A DNA stretch of 64,000 bases from CAVOOW01 sp963697675 (GCA_963697675.1 CAVOOW010000007.1:1-64000), one strand, 5' to 3'. Positions 1 to 9,371 are shown, numbered from the stretch's first letter. Translations and numbers: made by a program. Notes: generated by a model from the sequence alone, not told the origin.

Positions 1-15
1 ACCATTACGGAGGCC

Positions 16-936
16 GTGCCCGGGCTCGGTCGGGACTCGGTTGCCAGCCTGATGCGTCAAGCAGAGACCGCAGCCGAGCGGGCGCGCCAATCGGAGGCCG
101 AAGCCGTCACCCTCGCTCAGCAGGCCAAGGATGACGCCGACGTCGCGGCCCGAGTCGCCAACGAGTCCGACCAGGCCGTCAAGCAGGCCCGCCAGCACGC
201 GGCGGACCGCATCTCGGCCCGGGTCGCCCAGGTCGAACAAGAGGTTGCCGCGTCGGTGGCCGAGGTCGTCCGGCAGCAGGAAGAGCAAGTTCGGCGCGCC
301 GAGGCCGAGGCTCAACACCGAGTTGAGAGTGAACGACTGGCCGAGGAGGCGGCGACACGGAAAACCGTGGAAAAGGCCGAATCGGAAGCCGAGCGCAACA
401 CGAGAGCGGCCGAGGAGAAAGCAGAGCGCACGCAACGTCGCGCCGCCGCGGCCATCCAAGAGGCCAACGAGGCACTGGCGCAGGCGCAAGACCTTGCGAA
501 CCAGGCAGCCAAGGCGGCACAGGAGGCGGCCGCTCAGGCGACCCGGGAAGCCAAGCGGCTCGCCACCCAGGCCCGGCAGCAGGCCGAGGAGGCGCAGCGT
601 CGGGCAAACGACGTCAGCCGAGTGCGCGACCAGGCAGAACAACCCGCCTCGCGTTCCGGATCGAACGGCACGCGTGTGCGTGCGCGGCAACCGCTGCACG
701 CCCTTACCAAGGCGATGCTCGTCGACCTCGCCGAAGAGGTCGACATCGAAGGCCGCAGCCAGATGACCAAGAGTGCGCTTGTGGAGGCTCTTGACCACGA
801 GGGCGTGCGGCTGGACGCCTTGACCAAGAACGAGTTGCTCGACGTCGGTGTGGGCCAGGGACTCGACGTACGCATCTCGATGACCAAGCAAGAGCTGATT
901 GAGGCAATCAGTACCGCCGGGGTAGACACCCCATAG
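16..936 (+). CDS. Coiled-coil protein with C-terminal Rho-N/SAP-like repeats
   Basis: The protein is about 306 residues. Residues ~10-215 are almost entirely Ala/Glu/Gln/Arg heptads, a long coiled coil with no membrane segment. The C-terminus has two tandem helix-extended-helix repeats, one starting LTKAMLVDLAEEVDI and the other LTKNELLDVGVGQGL, each followed by MTK-x-x-L(V/I)EAL/I. These resemble the Rho termination factor N-terminal or SAP-like nucleic-acid-binding fold. The reading frame is open to the left edge of the window, so the GTG at 16 may not be the true start; ATG at 52 is another option. It probably oligomerises and touches nucleic acid or organises the nucleoid, but no specific function can be assigned. 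Two small coupled genes follow on the same strand. Confidence 0.8.
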   Translation: MPGLGRDSVASLMRQAETAAERARQSEAEAVTLAQQAKDDADVAARVANESDQAVKQARQHAADRISARVAQVEQEVAASVAEVVRQQEEQVRRAEAEAQHRVESERLAEEAATRKTVEKAESEAERNTRAAEEKAERTQRRAAAAIQEANEALAQAQDLANQAAKAAQEAAAQATREAKRLATQARQQAEEAQRRANDVSRVRDQAEQPASRSGSNGTRVRARQPLHALTKAMLVDLAEEVDIEGRSQMTKSALVEALDHEGVRLDALTKNELLDVGVGQGLDVRISMTKQELIEAISTAGVDTP

Positions 937-971
937 CGGAGCCCAGTCCACGACTGAGAGGAAGCCATCCG

Positions 972-1151
972 ATGTCCATCTTCACGAGAAAGAGCAAGTG
1001 GGAGCGCCTCCTAGACGCAGCGACGGCGACCACCGGAAGTTCCGCCGTGCGCCGGGCGGCCAAGGTCACGCTCGGTGTCGTCGGCGGCGCGGCCACCGCA
1101 ACGGCCATGAGCGCCGCAGTCTCATCAGCCCGCCACCCGGAGCAGAAATGA
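972..1151 (+). CDS. Small protein of 59 aa with Gly/Ala-rich hydrophobic segment
   Basis: A short ATG-initiated gene (MSIFTRKSKWERLLDAA...) begins 35 bp after the coiled-coil gene. A basic N-terminus is followed by a Gly/Ala/Val stretch (VTLGVVGGAATATAMSAAVSS) at residues ~30-50 that could be a membrane helix or glycine zipper. Its stop codon overlaps the next start (ATGA at 1148-1151), which implies translational coupling. High-GC third positions and the coupling are the evidence that it is real. Function is unknown; proteins of this shape are often found with YtxH-like small proteins. Confidence 0.6.
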   Translation: MSIFTRKSKWERLLDAATATTGSSAVRRAAKVTLGVVGGAATATAMSAAVSSARHPEQK

Positions 1152-1378
1152 AGCTCGTGACCCTGACCATGTTCGGGGCCGGCTACGTGCTCGGGACCAA
1201 GGCCGGCCGCCAGCGATATGAGCAGATCCTCGAACTGGCACGGCGGGCATCCGAGGGCTTCGAAGGGTCCGGAGCACGGCAGAGACTTGAAACATACGGT
1301 GCCCGCCTTGAGGCCTACGCCCGACAGAACGGGGTGTCGCCCTCCGACGCCGTCCGCCGTCCGGAGAGCCGGTATTGA
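1148..1378 (+). CDS. YtxH-like small protein (76 aa)
   Basis: The gene starts at the ATG that overlaps the preceding stop codon. The N-terminus (MKLVTLTMFGAGYVLGTKAGRQRYEQI) has one glycine-zipper hydrophobic segment followed by TKAGRQRYEQI, a motif recurring in actinobacterial YtxH-domain and similar small proteins. The C-terminal half is charged and probably helical. It is likely a small membrane-associated protein expressed with its 59-aa partner. The biochemical role is not known. A longer upstream start in the same frame is possible, but it would overlap the whole previous gene out of frame and is not favoured. Confidence 0.65.
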   Translation: MKLVTLTMFGAGYVLGTKAGRQRYEQILELARRASEGFEGSGARQRLETYGARLEAYARQNGVSPSDAVRRPESRY

Positions 1379-1382
1379 GGTC

Positions 1383-1742
1383 ATGGTCCCGTCGCGGTCT
1401 TCGGAGGCCCGTCAGCGTGCGGTCCGGCTCCGTCGACGCCGGGATCGCGACGACGTCGACGGCGAGACGGTCGTGCGCGCGGTCGTGCATGCGAGGTTGC
1501 TGGGGCTGAGGCTGCTGACGCTCGACGCTCGCGTGGTCGTGAGCCCTGCCGGGGTTGCCCCGGATAGTCGTGTCAATGACAACGCGACGATCCATATCCC
1601 GGGCGCACCGGACGACCGGGCATTGCCTGCCGCGTCCCGGGCGCGGTTCGACGGGCGAAATCCCACGCTGCGCCTCGCCGATGCGGTCCAGTTGCTCGCA
1701 CAGGGGAACGACACCCTCCGGAGCGTCCGTCGATTCCGTTGA
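1383..1742 (+). CDS. Possible hypothetical protein (119 aa)
   Basis: An ATG-initiated frame of 119 codons follows 4 bp after the YtxH-like gene. Third positions are GC-rich, but the N-terminus is very arginine-rich and no family is recognisable. The middle (VVRAVVHARLLGLRLLTLDARVVV) could be alpha/beta. An antisense frame of similar length is also open, so this may not be coding. The stretch 1743-1947 up to the response regulator holds nothing I can identify. Confidence 0.25.
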   Translation: MVPSRSSEARQRAVRLRRRRDRDDVDGETVVRAVVHARLLGLRLLTLDARVVVSPAGVAPDSRVNDNATIHIPGAPDDRALPAASRARFDGRNPTLRLADAVQLLAQGNDTLRSVRRFR

Positions 1743-1947
1743 TCCCGAAGATCCGAGAGACGAGAACTCAAGCCACAGACTCGCCAGGCATCGCCTAACC
1801 GACAAACTGGCCACCCACGCCGGAACACTGGTCGACGCGCCGAGGGCGCACAGCAGATCGATTCCCGTCCGGAAGGCAATTGATGAAGCCGTAGTCCCGG
1901 TCGCCGACTACTTGGTGTCACTGACGGCAGGGCGAGGTTGGCTGCAC

Positions 1948-2619
1948 CTAGGGACCGTTTCGCCAGTGCTCGATGCGGTGGTGGTCAGGGGTGAAGCCGT
2001 GTCCGACGCCCCACAGAACGGCTTGGGTCCGGCTGGCTACGTTGATCTTGCGGTAGATGGTCGGATGTAGGACTTCACGGTGTTCGGGCTGAGGAACGTC
2101 AGTCGTCGCCACGTCGGCGTTGCTCATGCCCTGGGTGATCAGGGCCAGGATCTCCGACTCGCGATCGGTCAGGCCCTCGCCGCGACCTGGCCAGTCGAGG
2201 CCGAGCCCGCTTCCGGGACGTGGTGGGGGTTCGCTGACGACCAACTCGCCGGCGTGCACAGCTTCCAGGGCGGCCACCAGGTCACGGGCCGGCAGCGTCT
2301 TGGACAGGTAGCCGTGCACGCCGAGCCGCCTGGCACTTTCGACCAGGTCGGGATGAAAGTTCCAGGTGTAGACCACCACGCGCCGCGCCCGTGGGTTGGC
2401 GACCAAGGCGGCAACCTCGTCGTGGTCGGACTCCGGCTGTGCGAACGAGTCGTATAAGGCGATGTCAACGACGTCTGCGACGGCTTCATTGGCGTCGATC
2501 TCGGCCACGACGACGCGGTCCCGATAGCCGTCCAGCATGCGCGCGAGGCCGGCCAGCACCACGTCGTAGTCGTCGACCAGCGCCACGGTGATCGGTCGAC
2601 TGTTGCTCGCGCGTGGCAC
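1948..2619 (-). CDS. NarL/FixJ-type response regulator with locally shifted HTH
   Basis: The 223-aa protein has an N-terminal receiver domain: VALVDDYD acidic pocket, candidate phosphoryl Asp in IALYDSF, Thr in VVVYTW and Lys in GYLSKTL. A LuxR-type DNA-binding domain follows (LTDRESEILALITQGMSNADVATT). Twelve residues across the recognition helix read DVPQPEHREVLHP, not LuxR-like. Shifting the frame by one base over the same DNA gives FLSPNTVKSYIR, the canonical recognition helix, after which the normal frame resumes at TIYRKINVASRTQAV. Two compensating single-base indels at about 2062 and 2102 explain this. The gene lies alone, diverging from the STAS gene. No sensor kinase is adjacent. Confidence 0.85.
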   Translation of the reverse strand: MPRASNSRPITVALVDDYDVVLAGLARMLDGYRDRVVVAEIDANEAVADVVDIALYDSFAQPESDHDEVAALVANPRARRVVVYTWNFHPDLVESARRLGVHGYLSKTLPARDLVAALEAVHAGELVVSEPPPRPGSGLGLDWPGRGEGLTDRESEILALITQGMSNADVATTDVPQPEHREVLHPTIYRKINVASRTQAVLWGVGHGFTPDHHRIEHWRNGP

Positions 2620-2633
2620 ATCTGGAGGTTATC

Positions 2634-2656
2634 CCCCTTAGGGGTGTAGTACACCC
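2634..2656. promoter_or_regulatory. Overlapping palindromes upstream of the response regulator
   Basis: Two overlapping inverted repeats occur 15-37 bp upstream of the response-regulator start: CCCC-TTA-GGGG at 2634-2644 and GGGTGT-AGT-ACACCC at 2642-2656. A weaker CACCC...GGGTG pair follows downstream. They lie in the probable promoter or leader of the regulator and could be an operator or an RNA hairpin. No regulator is assigned. Confidence 0.35.
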
Positions 2657-2852
2657 GCCCTATGGGTGGTTTCCTAGGACCTCCCCTCCAGTGGCGAAGG
2701 CAGAGAAGGAACACCATATGGCCCAGCGTTCTCAGCTTCGCCAAGGGTCCGAACCTGGACCGAGGAGCGCCAACCACCAGCACGAGCGAGTTCCGGCGGA
2801 AGGCTTTGCACGCCGGGAGGGCCGTGCGGCCAGACGACTTCGTGGAGCCTTG

Positions 2853-3189
2853 ATGACTGCGAGCCCGCTGTTGAGCATCGAGTCCCGGGTCGATCCAGCC
2901 GGTCACACGCTTGGTGGTCACCGGTGAAGTCGACATGGCAACAGCGCCGCAACTTCGGCAGGAAGTACTCGGTCGGCTCTGGAGTGCCGAGACATTGTTC
3001 CTGGATCTGAGCGGTGTCTCCTTCATGGGTGTCGACGGTGTGCATGTACTGGTCGCCAGTCAACGCAGGGCCGGGCTCCTTGACAAGCGGATCGTGCTTT
3101 CTCGGGCGTCCTCAGCCGTGAAAAGAGTGCTCGATCTAACTGGGACCTCGCCAATGTTCGCAACGGGGTGGCGTCGAGCGACCCAGTGA
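2853..3189 (+). pseudogene. STAS-domain protein (anti-sigma factor antagonist-like), frameshifted
   Basis: The frame from ATG 2853 reads MTASPLLSIESRVDPAGHTL and hits a stop. One base to the side the protein continues VVTGEVDMATAPQLRQEV...LFLDLSGVSFMGVDGVHVLV..., a clear STAS domain. A single extra G in the run near 2912 accounts for the break; corrected length is about 111 residues, normal for SpoIIAA-like antagonists. The usual phospho-acceptor Ser after LDLSGVSFM is replaced: the segment is FMGVDG, so partner-switching by Ser phosphorylation is uncertain. It diverges from the response regulator. It is either a sequencing indel or a recently broken gene. Confidence 0.7.
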
Positions 3190-3594
3190 CCGGGCCGAGG
3201 CGGCGTCCCGCTAGTTGTTGCGGCCACGCCGAGCGTCTCTTGCAATCCGGTCGCGCCTAGCGAAGCCGTCTAGGGGGGTGTGGCTCGTAAATGCCTCGCG
3301 TGGCGCGGTCGTGCTTGGTGGTTGCGACATCGTTGTGTGTAGACCGTCCTGCGAGGCATATGAGCAAAGCTCAATGACACCGCACCCCGGCATTGTCGGG
3401 TCGAGTTAGGGTCCCGCTGCTTCGCTGCAACAGGGTCCCGCGATCTGCTGCGCTCGCGTAGCGGCGGGCGAAAGATTGGCCGCAGTGGCCCGAAACCCTG
3501 CCGACCGAGGGCTTCTCGTGACGAGGCGGTAACGATCACCCTGTGAGCGGGTCGTGGCCGTTCGCCGCGTGCAAGCTGATGGACCTGCCGGTCT
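3190..3594. other. Intergenic stretch with short repeats
   Basis: No convincing gene is seen. The region contains a 10-bp direct repeat AGGGTCCCGC at 3408-3417 and 3432-3441, and a small perfect hairpin CGGTCT-CT-AGACCG at 3589-3602 that overlaps the stop codon of the GGDEF-EAL gene. The hairpin could act as a terminator between convergent units, but it lacks a T-tract. Confidence 0.4.
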
Positions 3595-6148
3595 CTAGAC
3601 CGTTCGTAGGCGCGTTTCCTGAAGGTTGGCGGCGAGTTCATGCGCCGGTACGGGGCGACCGATGTGGTAGCCCTGGATGATGTCGCAGCCGAGGTCGCGC
3701 AGTTTCTCGAGCACGTACGCGTTCTCAACCCCCTCGGCGACGATTCGCAGGCCGAGGCTCGAACCGAGGCTGATGATGGCGCGGACCAAGATTTCGCTTG
3801 CGTGCTTGTCTGCGTCGCGGGTCAGCCCGATGATGAACGACTTGTCGATCTTCAGCTCGCGAACGGGCAGCCGTTGCAGGTAGGACAGGCTCGAGTAGCC
3901 GGTGCCGAAGTCGTCCAGGGAGAGCGTGACGCCGATTGCCGCGAGTCGTTCCAGGGTGGGCACGGTGCGTTCTGGGTCGCCCATGACGCTGCTTTCGGTG
4001 ATCTCAAGGATGAGTTTCTGCGCGGGTAGACCGGCAGCCACCAGCGCCGCGGCGACTTGGTCGGGCAGCGTGGGGTTGAGCACGTTTCGCGCGGAGAGGT
4101 TGACCGCGACGAGGAGATCCAGGCCCGCGTCCTGCCAGGCGCGGCACTGGCGCAGTGCTTTCGCGAGCACGGCTTCTGTGAGCTGGTCGATGAGCCCCGT
4201 GGATTCGGCCAAGGGTATGAAGTCATCGGGGGGCAGGGGACCAAGTGTTGGATGGGTCCATCGAACGAGCGCTTCGACACTCGTGACCAGACCGAATGCT
4301 AGGTCAAGCTTGGGTTGATAGTGCAGTTCCAGCTCGTCGCGCTGCAAGGCCACACTCAGGTCGGCCAACAGCGCGAGCCGTTGAGCTCGCCCGGCGTCAA
4401 GTGCCGGGGTGTAGACGGTCACGGTGGTTCCGGTCGTCTTGGCCGCATACATAGCTGTGTCCGCATGGCGAAGAATGTCGGCGTGGGTCTGCTCTGATTC
4501 GGCCAGCGATACGCCAATGCTTGCTTCGGTACTCACTGTTCCGTCGGGTAGGTCGACCGGGGCCCGAAGCGCCAATGCAACGCGCTCGGCCACTGCGAGG
4601 GCGTCGGACAGGGTGCTGGCCGGTAACAGGATGGCGAACTCATCACCGCCGAGGCGGCTAACGGTGGCGTTCGGCTCGTCGAGGGCTTGCAGGCGGGCCG
4701 CGACCACCTGGAGAAGCTGGTCACCGACATGGTGACCCAGCGCATCATTGACCTCCTTGAACCGGTTGAGGTCCAGCAACAGCACTGCCGGCGGGCTTGT
4801 GTCGGTAGCGCCCGCCAGCGACTGTTGGAGCCGTTCGGTCAGCAATGCCCGGTTCGGGAGCCCGGTGAGCATGTCATGGGTTGCCTCGTGGCGCAGACGC
4901 GCGACCAGTTCGGTGTTGCGCAGGGCGACGGTGAGGTGGCCTGCCAGGGCTTGGAGGACTGCCAGGTCATCGACGGTGAAACTGACGGAATCACCAAGGC
5001 GGTCCACCGCTACGAGGGTGCCGTGCGCACCCGCACGACTGGTCCGTACGACTGCCGCGTCGCGCACGCCGTGCTCGCTTAGCCAACGGCGCTGCGCGGA
5101 GTCGGGAGACCGCGACGATATGAGGGCGGTGTTATCGGGCAGACCGTCGGAGTAGGCACGGTAAGTCTCGCGGCGGGTGGCTGTGCTCGATTCACGGTCG
5201 TGGGACCGGCTGTCGCGGCGGACGCACAGCTCAACGTGGCCCTCACTGTTGCGTAAGGTGAACTCAACCGTTGTGGCGCGGACCAAGGTGCAGATCTGGT
5301 CCAGCAGCCGGTTGGCGAGGTCATCGACGGTCCCGGTGCCCTCACTGTCTTCTATGAACTCTTGCACGACCTCGAGGGAGTGGTGGCGCCGTCGGAGCAC
5401 GAGGTATCCGCGGTAGACGGTCGCGGTGACCAGGACGAATATCAGCAACAGCGCTACGCCGAGCGGGCCGGCGCCGAGGAGCACGGCGCAGATGAACCCG
5501 ATCGTGGTGTTGAGCCCGACGAATCCGGCCGCCGGGAGCAGCACCTGCGCGGCGTCGGCGCGGCTCAACGGCCCGTCGTTCAATCGAATCACGACCAGGA
5601 CCAGGGCGCTCATGACCAGGTCGACAACCGCGAGGCTCACGTAGCAGAGCAGTGCGGTGCGTGGGGACAGTTCCACTGTGCCACCGAGCAGCAAGTGGGC
5701 GAGCGTGATGACCAGCGCGGTGTCCAGCAAGTAGGAGGCAGTGTTGAAGGCAACCTTCATGCCGGTCGCGCGCTGCACCGTGAACGCCAAGACGGCGGCG
5801 GCAAGACGCGCCAGCGACCAGGTGCTGAGGTGGGCAGTAGAGCAGGCCGAGCAGCAGCGGGATACCGGCCAGGGAGAACGAGTAGGCCTGTTGACGGAAC
5901 TCGACAAGAGCCTGTCCGAGCTCGGTGAGGAAGAAGGTGACGGCCAGGACGAGCAGGATGACCCCTGCAGCCGCTCCCTCCGGCGCGGGCCTGAGCGGGG
6001 CAGCGGGCGCAATGCCGGTCAGCACGAGACCAGCAACTGCCAGCGCGCCCGTCAACGCCACGGTCAGTGTCCTGGGGTCGAGGCGCCACCGACGCGGCAC
6101 GCTCACGAGCGCCGGGCCAGTCCGGGACATGTTGCCAGCGCTGGTCAC
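3595..6148 (-). CDS. Membrane-anchored GAF-GGDEF-EAL cyclic-di-GMP protein (one frameshift)
   Basis: The corrected protein is about 850 residues. The N-terminus from ATG 6148 carries several hydrophobic helices, then a GAF-like region, then a diguanylate cyclase domain with intact GGDEF (RLGGDEFAILLP) and a phosphodiesterase domain with intact EAL (VEALVRW) and DDFGTGYSSLSYL. The RxxD inhibitory site upstream of GGDEF is absent (DEPN in its place). The frame breaks once in the membrane region near 5811: the start frame ends after LLYCPPQHLV, and ARLAAAVLAFTVQ continues in the frame that carries the rest. Removing one base restores a continuous protein. It may synthesise or degrade c-di-GMP; direction is not predictable. 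Confidence 0.88.
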
Positions 6149-6219
6149 GTCACATCCCCGTCGTCATAGACCGTCTCGTGTGTACATCGGCAGCCCGGAG
6201 ACGGGTCTGCAGTGTCGGG

Positions 6220-6474
6220 TCAGCTCCAAGCGGCGCCGGACCAGCGTGCGCGTTCCCACCTGGCGTCGCTCCAGCGAGCGCGCGACCAGCGGGCTCGGTC
6301 CCAGGACACGTCCGACCAGCGTGCTCGGGTCCAGGACGACCCGCTCCAGCGGGCTCGGGCCCACCCGTTCGCGGTCCAGCCGTCGCCGCTCCACCGGGCC
6401 CGGTTCCAGGTTCCGCCTGACCAGCTGCGCCCTTGGGCTGACTGCTGTGCCCAGGTGGCGCCGTCCCAGGGGAG
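6220..6474 (-). repeat. Tryptophan-rich coding repeat of the subtilase
   Basis: The DNA shows a periodic pattern of CCAGCGxGCxCG-like units, each encoding variants of WS-xx-W-x-RARW. The translated tail holds 16 Trp residues in 84 and seven copies of ARW. The spacing between Trp residues is mostly 4-5, so aromatic residues would line one or two faces of a helix or strand. Confidence 0.75.
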
Positions 6475-7860
6475 ACCCTGGATGTCGACCTCGCCGGAGA
6501 GTTCATCTCCGGTGTCCGAGTCCACTAGGTTGGCGCCACCACGGGCCGCTTCCAGGGAACCCGTGCCGCTGGCCGGCGAGTAGTTCTGGGTCGCCGCGAG
6601 CAACGTGGTGGAGGGCGTCCTGGACGTGGCAGCCTTCTTCACCGCCTCCAGTGCGTCCTTGACGTCGAGCTGGCCCGCGCCACTGTCCAGGACAGATGCG
6701 TTCGGCATCGGCGTGGCGGTTGAGACCAGTGCGGCCTTGACCTGGTCGGGGGTCAGCTGTGGGTAGGCCTGCAGCAGCAACGCGGCCGCACCGCTGACGA
6801 CTGCCGCGGCCTGCGAAGTGCCGGAGCCGCGGAACAACCGACCGCTCACGTCCCCCACGATCCGGCCCTCCGGGTTGTTCAGATCGACCGATGAGCCTGG
6901 GTCGCGCAACGCCACCACCGAACGGCCAGGTGCGAGCAGGTCGACATGCCTAGCCGTGGTGCCACGGGAGGAGTAGTCCGCGACGACCGGGTGCCCCCAG
7001 CCATCTGCCTTCCCTCTAGGGTCGCTAGAGCCGACCGCGATCACGTAGGGGTCGATCGCCGGGTCGGTCAGACCGCCCGCTGCCGGGCCGCCGTTTCCAC
7101 CCGAGACCACGACCACGAGCCCTCGGCGCCATGCGTTCTCCGCCGCGGCGGACAGCGGGTCGATCTCGTAGGACTGCAGCGATGCCGTCCCGAAGGACAG
7201 GTTCACCACGCGTACGTTCATCCCGTTGTCGCTGCGGTGCTGCGCCACCCAGTCGAGGGCCGCAATGACCTGGCTGACGTCGGTGCTGCCGTCGGTGCTG
7301 GCCAGCTTCAGCGCGAGCAGCTGCGCGTCCGGTGCCACTCCGAGCTGCTTACTCGCGTCGCCCTTGGGTTCCCCCGTCTTGGAGTCAAGCGCCACCGGGT
7401 CCTGGGCGGCGATGATGCCGGCCATATGTGTGCCGTGCCCGAACGTGTCGTAGTCCAGGCTGACGTCGCTGTTGGCCTCCAGAGAAAGGTCAGGCCCGCG
7501 GACAACCTTGCCCGGCGAGTCCAGCCCGGGAACGGCGGACACACCGGAGTCAAGCACCGCGACCGTAACGCCCCGACCGGTGACCGCCCGCCCCGCGCTG
7601 TCCTTCTGGTGCCAGACCTCGCGGGCGCCGATGGCCTTGGTGATGGTGTACAGCGACCCGGGGTCCTTCTCGGCAGAGTTCTTGCCGTAGAGATCCAGCG
7701 CCTCCCTGTCCGCTCCCTTGTCGCCCCAATCGGTGCCGACGACCTTGACGGGCTTGGGCGCCCCGGCGTACGCGGGCGCCGCGACAAACGCGCTCGTACC
7801 CACGGCGAGCGACACCGCCAAAACGACCCAGCGCTGCGGGCCCTTCCACACGACACCCAT
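6220..7860 (-). CDS. Secreted S8 (subtilisin-like) serine protease with Trp-rich repeat tail
   Basis: The 546-aa protein starts at ATG 7860 behind a strong AGGTGGGGGA ribosome site; an upstream GTG at 7878 is less likely. Residues 1-33 form a signal peptide ending near AYAGA. The catalytic triad is intact: Asp in VAVLDSGVS, His in GHGTHMAGI, Ser in GSGTSQAAAVVSG. After the protease domain and a short linker, the last 84 residues are a low-complexity repeat of W-S/x-x-x-W-x-RARW units. It is probably exported and may be wall-associated or self-processing. It is transcribed toward, and in the same direction as, the GGDEF-EAL gene 71 bp downstream. No adjacent inhibitor or substrate gene is seen. 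Confidence 0.92.
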   Translation of the reverse strand: MGVVWKGPQRWVVLAVSLAVGTSAFVAAPAYAGAPKPVKVVGTDWGDKGADREALDLYGKNSAEKDPGSLYTITKAIGAREVWHQKDSAGRAVTGRGVTVAVLDSGVSAVPGLDSPGKVVRGPDLSLEANSDVSLDYDTFGHGTHMAGIIAAQDPVALDSKTGEPKGDASKQLGVAPDAQLLALKLASTDGSTDVSQVIAALDWVAQHRSDNGMNVRVVNLSFGTASLQSYEIDPLSAAAENAWRRGLVVVVSGGNGGPAAGGLTDPAIDPYVIAVGSSDPRGKADGWGHPVVADYSSRGTTARHVDLLAPGRSVVALRDPGSSVDLNNPEGRIVGDVSGRLFRGSGTSQAAAVVSGAAALLLQAYPQLTPDQVKAALVSTATPMPNASVLDSGAGQLDVKDALEAVKKAATSRTPSTTLLAATQNYSPASGTGSLEAARGGANLVDSDTGDELSGEVDIQGLPWDGATWAQQSAQGRSWSGGTWNRARWSGDGWTANGWARARWSGSSWTRARWSDVSWDRARWSRARWSDARWERARWSGAAWS

Positions 7861-7879
7861 TCCCCCACCTCTCACCAAA

Positions 7880-7896
7880 CGTGACGGCTCGTCACG
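7880..7896. promoter_or_regulatory. Perfect palindrome in the protease promoter region
   Basis: CGTGACG-GCT-CGTCACG (7-bp perfect arms) lies 20 bp upstream of the protease start. Further upstream on the minus strand, TTGACG and TACTGG are separated by 17 bp, a plausible promoter. The palindrome would sit in the leader just after transcription starts, a good operator position. No cognate regulator can be named. Confidence 0.4.
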
Positions 7897-8128
7897 CCAT
7901 GGAGCCAGTATCGTCAGGTCAACCCCTCGTCAAGAGAAGGTAAAGCCGCTAACCACCCGATTGGCGCACCCCCCGCACCCAGCCGCGGGTGGTGCTGGCG
8001 GCCACACCGGGGCGGCTACCCGGTAGCGGTTCCGAACCATCTCGTGGACGATTCGTAGACGTCCGGATCTGGCAATTGCGCGGTTCAGGGATGCCTGAGC
8101 CAGCGGCACAGGTGTCCGCGGTCGTTGT

Positions 8129-9069
8129 TCAGCCCGGGGCCTGCAACGCCAGGTTCCGGTAAGCGTGAATCCGGTCTTCCGGTGGGTCAGGTGACGCGGC
8201 GAGCTCCAGGGCGATCATGCCCGCGAACGCGACACACCAGTCGAGCAGGCCTTCACTGTCGACCCGATCGCGGCGGCCAACTGCGTCGCGCGCGCCGCGA
8301 TGGTGGCTTGGTCGGCTGCCTGCCAGAACAACAGATCGACGGTGTCGAACCCGGCGTCGCCGAGGCACGGTGCCGGGTCCAGCGCGACAAGTCCTCTTCG
8401 CGGCCCGCCGCCAACAATGTTGACCGGCGTCAGGTCGCCGTGCAGGAGGACAGCTGGTGTGGTGTGCTCGGCCAGGCTCGTAGCGAGGCGCCGCCCGCGC
8501 TCGTAGCCGCTGCGGGGAATCCTCTCGGCCAACATTGGTTGCCGTCGGTAGTCCGCTAAGCCCGCGTCGAAGAGATAGGCGACCCTGTGGGCGAGCGGTG
8601 AAAAGGATGGACTGGCAACTGCGGAATGTAGTGCGGTCAGGAGTTCGGCAACAATCTTCACCGTCGGGTAGGTCGACGATTCATCCAAGGCGATCGCAGG
8701 TTCGATCGCCCCGACGCTCTCGTCCACCGCATAGACCGCAGGGGTGTGGGACGTCGTCCAGTGCTTTAGGGCCGCCGCCTCCGTCGCGATCCGAGGGCGG
8801 TCGGGGCTGACCTTCAACACCGCTGGACGCCCGTCGGGCATCCGGCAACGACAGACAACCGACACGGTGCCGCGGTGGATCAGGGAGCCCAATTCGATCT
8901 GCCAGTTCTCCGCCAGAGCGCCGAGGACGCCAGGGAGACGGTCAAGCCAAGGCTCGACATCGGCCCCGAATCGCCGCGCGAGGCGTCGTCGAAGCTCATC
9001 GTCCAGCACCGAAACAGTCGACCGGGTTATTCCGCCACCTCCGTCACGCCGATAGAGAATACGTTCCAA
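8129..9069 (-). CDS. APH(6)/hydroxyurea-type antibiotic kinase family (one frameshift)
   Basis: The corrected protein is about 313 residues. The body matches the aminoglycoside 6-phosphotransferase/hydroxyurea kinase family: glycine-poor N-lobe, catalytic loop HGDLTPVNIV, then ALDPAPCLGDAGFDTVDLLF, equivalent to the family's IDPKP-GDPAFD segment. Near 8264 the main frame ends in VKACSTG, whereas the -1 frame continues VDSEGLLDWCVAFAGMIALELA. One missing G in a short G run explains it. Such proteins phosphorylate streptomycin-like or other hydroxylated small molecules; the actual substrate is unknown and resistance should not be assumed. The start is uncertain (ATG 9069 used). Confidence 0.8.
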
Positions 9070-9371
9070 CTGCCCGCAGGGCGGAACGGGCGATCAAGGC
9101 TTCCGCGTACGGAACTCATCGGCTACGAGCTGCACCTCGAGCACCTGCAGCAGTGCGGCCACCGACGCCCACCCCGCCCCGAGCGGCTGCTCTCGGCCTA
9201 GAAGATCCACACCAGCCAGGCAACCACTACCTTGGCGGCCCGTTGTTCCAAACCAACGAGCGGCTGAAACCAAGTTCCTCTGCTGGATGCGTCCAAGTCC
9301 TTGTGGCCCCATTTCGACCAAGGGATCTAGGGCTCGACGAACCAGTGTCCTGCAACTTGCACTGGCTGACC
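9070..9371. other. Intergenic stretch without recognised gene
   Basis: About 300 bp lie between two minus-strand genes. Short open frames exist on both strands but none has recognisable protein features. The upstream part presumably carries the promoter of the APH(6)-like gene. Confidence 0.4.

Noticed and set aside
3589..3602. Intrinsic terminator after the GGDEF-EAL gene
   Set aside because: The stem is short (6 bp, 2-nt loop) and lacks a T-tract, so termination is not supported.
6220..6474. CRISPR-like array or tandem DNA repeat
   Set aside because: Periodicity is imperfect, follows codon phase and encodes a Trp-rich protein tail; no spacers.
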